Part shown: positions 58,949 through 64,000 of the stretch, one piece after another
How positions within the stretch are numbered: the stretch's first letter is position 1
Layout of the letters: every line of letters starts with the position of its first letter
Source of the DNA: Harmothoe impar
Lineage: Eukaryota; Annelida; Polychaeta; Phyllodocida; Polynoidae
Reading direction: 5' to 3'
DNA length: 64,000 nucleotides
Assembly: GCA_947462335.1 (NCBI GenBank)
Contig: OX381704.1
Span: 47,744,942 to 47,808,941 of the forward strand
Notes under the pieces: generated by a model
The model's input: only the letters and a program-made list of their open reading frames with translations
Database searches by the model: none
What the model was told of the DNA's origin: nothing
Program-made: the position numbers and the translations under genes

Positions 58949-59356
58949 ATATCAAATAGTTGGATAATAATAAATGACTACCTCCTATAGTTAATTAGGC
59001 AAGTCAATTACTTAAGTTCGATCCATCACATTTGTATTTGATGTAGGCATACACGTTAAATAAGTCGTTAACGGTTTGGTCCATGTTACATTCTGGATCT
59101 AAGGCATCAAATAGCCAAGTCTTAGTTTTTGTTCTACCAGACACAGCATTGTTTTTCTACTGCAAACGCTGTCCTTGTTTTGCCGTACAAATAATTAACC
59201 GCTCCTCTCTCTGATTCTTACAGCAATGCATGAGAGTGGAAAGGCGACCTTTTTGTTATCAAGTCTCTTACAGGGCTCAGAGCACAATGCTTAATTGGCA
59301 TTGATTAAATCACCTTCAAATTCAAGAGAAATTGGGAAATCTTTAAGAATAATTAA
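58949..59356. other. Intergenic DNA between retrotransposon and duplicated exon tail
   Basis: The first ~145 bp resemble the DNA just left of the retrotransposon (see 53490-53635). The rest is AT-rich and includes TAATTGGCATTGATTA near 59292, a paired homeodomain-like motif. No gene. Confidence 0.5.
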
Positions 59357-59828
59357 TTATTCGAACCCCAAAAACTAATTGAAAGATTAATGGCATGAAA
59401 CCTCTCTGTTTATAGACCATGCCATGGGAGAGACATAGAGGGCCTATAATACCATACTAAAAGAGTATATTAGGATGGTTATATCAGATAGGATACTACA
59501 ATGTACGCTAAACCGTCCAATGCAAATGTTTATTGTAAACAAACATCATATTATATGCCTAATGTTTCATACAAACGTTCAGGAGTAGAATCTCCATAAA
59601 TCAAGATAACTGTTACTGTACTTATTTGCAATTTTATTTCGAAATAAGGTATTATAATTGAGCTTTAACCGGTATGTCTGTATAAAACTCACCCATCAAG
59701 GCGTCAAGCTACTTGTAGCTGGTTTAATATTACAGCAATTAGAATGAACAGCATCACGTTTAACCTCAGCCTATAAGCCTCATCATTGACAGCTCATACT
59801 ATCAGACAGCAAGTGTTCTAGTTAAGAC

Positions 59829-59990
59829 TCAAGCCACTGTCTTATTGTTTAAGACCCCGCCCATATAAGTAGAGAACATGTGTCTGTACTTTGACAGAGG
59901 TTCCATCTGCATGTCTTTGACCTTGGCCCTCTCGTCCCAGGTCCTCATCCTGAGGATGGCGGCGAGCTGCTCGTGTTTCTCAAACTGCAT
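59829..59990 (-). pseudogene. Duplicated C-terminal fragment of the PhnZ-like protein with a new ATG
   Basis: The downstream copy of the duplication repeats the last 52 codons of the PhnZ-like exon, including its stop. The three junction bases create CATG, so the fragment now opens with an in-frame Met directly before QFEKHEQ (53 aa). It lacks the HD metal site and an acceptor, so it is most likely an inert fragment or part of the parent gene's 3' UTR. Confidence 0.6.
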
Positions 59991-60267
59991 GTTATTCGAA
60001 CCCCAAAAACTAATTGAAAGATTAATGGCATGAAACCTCTCTGTTTATAGACCATGCCATGGGAGAGACATAGAGGGCCTATAATACCATACTAAAAGAG
60101 TATATTAGGATGGTTATATCAGATAGGATACTACAATGTACGCTAAACCGTCCAATGCAAATGTTTATTGTAAACAAACATCATATTATATGCCTAATGT
60201 TTCATACAAACGTTCAGGAGTAGAATCTCCATAAATCAAGATAACTGTTACTGTACTTATTTGCAAT

Positions 60268-60273
60268 TTTATT
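60268..60273 (-). terminator. Candidate polyadenylation signal of the PhnZ-like gene
   Basis: AATAAA on the minus strand about 190 bp after the stop; a second lies at 60164-60169. Both recur in the duplicated copy 635 bp further on. Confidence 0.45.
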
Positions 60274-60463
60274 TCGAAATAAGGTATTATAATTGAGCTT
60301 TAACCGGTATGTCTGTATAAAACTCACCCATCAAGGCGTCAAGCTACTTGTAGCTGGTTTAATATTACAGCAATTAGAATGAACAGCATCACGTTTAACC
60401 TCAGCCTATAAGCCTCATCATTGACAGCTCATACTATCAGACAGCAAGTGTTCTAGTTAAGAC

Positions 60464-60690
60464 TCAAGCCACTGTCTTATTGTTTAAGACCCCGCCCATA
60501 TAAGTAGAGAACATGTGTCTGTACTTTGACAGAGGTTCCATCTGCATGTCTTTGACCTTGGCCCTCTCGTCCCAGGTCCTCATCCTGAGGATGGCGGCGA
60601 GCTGCTCGTGTTTCTCAAACTGCTCAGCCTCACTCTGCGACATGGGCCCACCCTGGTGTTCCAGCGTCATCTTACTCGCCTCCGACAGAT
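60464..60690 (-). CDS. Terminal exon of a PhnZ/HD-domain oxygenase-like protein
   Basis: PhnZ-type proteins are mixed-valent di-iron HD-fold oxygenases. The bacterial prototype cleaves 2-amino-1-hydroxyethylphosphonate to glycine and phosphate, and animal homologues exist. This exon starts after a good acceptor on the minus strand (CCTTGTTACAG, exon from 60690) in phase needing one prior base. It encodes 74 residues to a TGA. The order LSEASK, then EHQGGPMS, then LRMRTWDERAKV, then a C-terminal tail is the signature end of this family, in which QGGPM and LR-WD--AKV are highly conserved. The catalytic HD and His ligands lie on upstream exons that I could not find between 60.7 and 64 kb, so they are probably outside the window. 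Substrate in this animal is unknown. The gene is convergent with LRPPRC. Confidence 0.7.
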
Positions 60691-62174
60691 CTGTAACAAG
60701 GAGGAGACAAGTCCTTTAGTAGGATAGGACATTACATTATAAACCTCAAAGTTTATAATTCTGTGGATATATATAGAGTCATCGATATTGCGGACAGTGT
60801 GGGCTGTAGAGGATAGGTCTGGTTCATGTTCTTTGGCACCACCAAATACTATCCTGCAGAATAGTCATGTTAAATTATATGTCAACCCCCGTTTTCTCTT
60901 CCCTTTTCCCTTCCCTTTTTTCTATTCGTACTTCAAAATGCAGTATGGAAAAAAAGTTGTTAGTGCAGTTGGTGGGGACATCTACAAGAAAACTATTTGT
61001 AAGACTACGCATTATTTGTACTATGAGAATATGCATGGTATTTAGCCTTGTAATGTTCAGGAACAGGTCGAGAGGTGGCTGGTTCTTATACATCCGCACA
61101 TAATTATGGGCACCAGACAAACAAAAGAAGGACAGGAGAGATGGGAAAAAGACAATTTTAGGATGGGCTAAGCGGCGAACACAAAATGTATCAGGCATCG
61201 CCTCACCGTCCTCTCTCAATCTATAAATGCGAGTAGTATATGGAGCGGGGGTTATAATCAGGCCGTGGTACTATTTTCACCCGCCCATGAGTAGTATATG
61301 GAAATATAATTGTTATCAGGCTATCTAACCGTGCATTAAGAGGAGCTCGCTAGTCAAGTTTAGGTGGGGTCTAAAGCATATCCCATATTCTAGTTTCGAG
61401 TACAAAGCAGTCAAAATCTCACAATAATAATGGTTATTGGCTCAGAGATCCCCAATCCATACAGGCTCTTACGGCGGGTTGGCGAGATCACAATATACAA
61501 AATTGCACCAATTTATTTTTTTAAATCATTGAAATATTAAGCTATTGACCAATCAAACGCTAGATAATGAAAATTGAACTGTTTTCCTACTTGCTGATAC
61601 CAATAATGCTAGACTACATTATTCCCACCATGGTACAAATGATGCTCAAAGTTGGCATTAGAAAAAAACACACATGATTTCCAGCCAAGTGTGGACAAGC
61701 TACAATGTACTAGTGTGGACAGAGCGTCAATATCATCACTCCGTGTTAATCATATGGGAGCTCACAGTTTGGGGTGTGTAAGACCAACATGGATCTGTGG
61801 ACAACAAGGGGAATTATGTAATAGAAAACTTATTTGAATGTTTGGGGAGAGGGAGGGTGGTTTGAGGGTTGGGGGTTGCACACACATATCACACATGCAT
61901 CACACACATAGCTTTGTATACAATTTATTCAAAGGAAAAACGAATCCCTGAGTCTGTTGTGATTAGGATCACACGTCGGATTTTTCTACAGGAAATGAAA
62001 TTACACTGCACTGGATAGGCATGTCAGACAGAAGTAACCCAATTTAGGTACTTGACAGCGCATTACCCCATTTGGCACAACATATACATGTACCACTACT
62101 GACTGTTATACCATGCCAAGGTCCTGGTGATCGTGATTAAAAAGATGCATTTACATCCAGACCCTTAGGCCTAC

Positions 62175-62289
62175 CACTCAGAATAGTCAGCGTCATTGTC
62201 GCTAAAACCACTCTCACATGAAAGTTAGGCAGTATCTCACTTTCATATGAGAGTAGTTTTAGCGACAATGACGCTGACTTTTTTGAGTG
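62175..62289. repeat. 51-bp foldback, GTCGCTAAAAC family copy B
   Basis: The arms 62175-62225 and 62239-62289 pair with about five mismatches around a 13-nt loop. They share TTGTCGCTAAAAC with the palindrome at 22489-22594. Bases next to the shared core differ between the copies but still pair within each copy. Confidence 0.82.
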
Positions 62290-63599
62290 TGTAGGTTTAA
62301 CAAACTACGTGCGTTTCAGTTCCTGCAGGCACGACCACTGAAACAGGTAAGCATATTGACTGATGAAGAGGGATTTCCATCCGGACATTTTCAGGTCCCA
62401 AATATAAAACTTGATGCATCTGTTAAGTCCTGTCGCCATGGCAAACAACTTTTATAAATAATGGTGGAAAATGATGAAAGGTGAAGTGAATCCAGAATTC
62501 ATGGACTGCAGTAAACCTATTCCAGGTGGTGATAATCAAATTATTAGCTAAAAAAACGCCCCCCTTCTCTGCTTTAAAACCATTCCCCTCCCCTGTTTTT
62601 CAAAAAATGGCCATTCCATGATCCGTGTTCCACATGTGCGTTTTTTTTTGGCGATTTGACTGGCCATTTTCCAGGCGACTTTCCAACCTACAGCGATAAT
62701 TCTTCTGATCTGATGGTTTTAATTGACCATATTCATCCATCGTTAAAACAGTCATTTCCTCTGACTGTGTTGTTCTTGCAAGAAGAGAGAGGCATCGTAC
62801 CCTTAAAGCTGCCATACTACTTGGCACACTCAAACCTATATTATCTTCATTTGTATCTCAGATGATTGTATAACCCTTTTCCTATTATAATCTGTCATTT
62901 ATTTTGACAAGAGATTCTTAATATGTGCAAAACCAGACTCTAATTCCAGCTACTATTTATATTCTGGTGGGCTTTGATAAGTTAGTATTAAAAAAAGACA
63001 TCAGGTGGCAGCACTGAGTGGACTGCTACCTGCAAGTCTTGCATCGCTGATCTTACCAACAGAGTCTACTATTTCCTTAGTAACACTGCAGATGGCGCCA
63101 ACTTGTTGATATAATTAAGTGCTGAATAGAATGCTGGAAGCATTCTATTTTTTCTGATCTTTATCTTTGAATTTAGCACAGTTAAAAGCCACAAATTTGA
63201 TTGGGATCTTACCAGTACACTGCACTAAGGAGACCCTTTATAGATATGCAGAAAATGAACGTTCTATATATCTGAGGTAGTATGGCAGCTTTAAAGGAGC
63301 GGGTTTTTACCCCTCTACACTCCCTATTATCTCACACAAATGGGTGTTACTTGGTATGTATAGGTGAGCATGGGGATTATTGTGAGGGTACACCGCTCCG
63401 CAATATAGTACACAGAATAGAGTTATCTGTGATCCCCTTTTCCACACTAGAACAGGCTGTTCACAGTCGGGATTTAAATTACTCATATCTACAGTACTTG
63501 GTGATGGGCATACACCAAAAATTCCTTCTCGTTTTTAGTTCCAAAGTGGATACCTTTTTAATCAGGTGTGTACTTTTTCCATGCACTCGACGCTTTTGG

Positions 63600-64000
63600 G
63601 GTTGAAAGCCCAGTTAATAACGTTAATGCAAATGAGATTGCCTGGCCCTCCTCCCCAATTATACAAGAGGATGTAAATGACCTATTTACTCTGCAAATTG
63701 GATAAGGGCTGTTACAGAAAAGAGGGACAATGCAAACGTGCACTCTCGCGTTCCGAGGTCTCCTGTCCACATGTCTCCCCCTACCTCTTTTTTTTAACTC
63801 AGTAAACACTGCTTCAATCATTCTTTTTGGTCATGCAATGGGACTGAGTGGCCGCAAGACAATCAGTGTCCACAGCAGCAAGTGTGGCAATCTTAGTAAT
63901 GAGTGAACAGGCAGATTCCTGCTCTGCCTCCTGCTCCATTGTTAACATGGCCACTCCTGCACGGCGGCCATTTTATGCTAGGTGCGCACGCAGCCTCCGC
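63600..64000. promoter_or_regulatory. Candidate enhancer/conserved non-coding element
   Basis: This block contains an octamer ATGCAAAT (63626-63633), an inverted GTAAAT...ATTTAC pair (63673-63689), a forkhead-like GTAAACA (63802-63808), a SOX-like CCATTGTT (63936-63943) and GTTAAC directly overlapping it. It has few repeats and a mixed GC content unlike the surrounding AT-rich DNA. It may continue past the window. Motif clustering alone is weak evidence. Confidence 0.3.

Larger units (their letters stand above)
59357..60623. repeat. Tandem duplication, 635-bp period, of the PhnZ-like exon tail and 3' flank
   Basis: 59357-59988 is repeated at 59992-60623. I found no mismatch by eye. Three extra bases (ATG on the + strand) sit at the junction. 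The right breakpoint lies inside the terminal coding exon of the PhnZ-like gene. Either a recent tandem duplication or a haplotype/assembly artefact. Confidence 0.9.
60691..64000. other. Intron or upstream DNA of the PhnZ-like gene
   Basis: No second exon was recognised. Contents: low-complexity pyrimidine tract near 60895-60925, a GTCGCTAAAAC-type foldback (62175-62289), a possible regulatory block from 63600, otherwise AT-rich unique-looking DNA. Open frames of 60-115 aa lack domains and splice context. Confidence 0.5.

Noticed and set aside
62600..62833. 77-aa minus-strand frame as an upstream exon of the PhnZ-like gene
   Set aside because: It has none of the expected HD-domain residues and no matching splice phase.
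1..64000. tRNA, rRNA or snRNA genes
   Set aside because: No complete cloverleaf or conserved rRNA/snRNA segment was found. The tRNA-His-like strings belong to the retrotransposon primer region, and the 46010 match is a degraded SINE.

Overview
The window is animal nuclear DNA. Its genes have GT-AG introns, polyadenylation signals and metazoan protein families, and it is full of transposon remnants, short foldbacks, microsatellites and G-tracts. A marine invertebrate fits best. Amphioxus or another invertebrate deuterostome is my first guess and a mollusc is possible, but the sequence alone does not settle the species.

Layout. At 2.05-3.49 kb (+) lies the coding exon of an ankyrin-repeat/SOCS-box (ASB) protein. 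From 3.7 to 23.7 kb I see no gene. That stretch holds foldbacks, MITEs, microsatellites and a 1.9-kb TIR-bounded element with a satellite array inside. At 23.7-24.9 kb (+) is the 3' coding exon of a LicD/fukutin-like membrane protein. From 29.57 to 50.55 kb (+) I could assemble a complete 33-exon LRPPRC gene. All splice sites are GT-AG, all phases are consistent, and the product is 1,331 aa with a mitochondrial presequence and PPR repeats. Many of its introns carry identifiable transposon sequence. From 53.64 to 58.95 kb is an intact-looking LTR retrotransposon on the minus strand. It has two 1,558-bp LTRs, a 4-bp target duplication, a tRNA-His primer binding site, a Gag gene and no pol. At 60.46-60.69 kb (-) is the last coding exon of a PhnZ-type HD-domain oxygenase-like protein. 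Part of that exon and its downstream flank are tandemly duplicated (period 635 bp). The last 0.4 kb looks like a possible regulatory element.

How the parts relate. The four host genes have no obvious functional link: ubiquitin-ligase adaptor, Golgi glycan enzyme, mitochondrial mRNA factor, phosphonate/HD oxygenase. LRPPRC and the PhnZ-like gene are convergent, and the retrotransposon lies between them. An ETS/GABPA site about 50 bp before the LRPPRC start codon fits a nuclear-encoded mitochondrial gene. The most unusual items are four. One is the Gag-only LTR element, whose LTR end carries 13 nt complementary to the D-arm of the same tRNA that fits its primer site. Another is a foldback family whose two arms change in concert. 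A third is a transposon-like element enclosing a satellite. The fourth is the exon duplication that created a new in-frame ATG.
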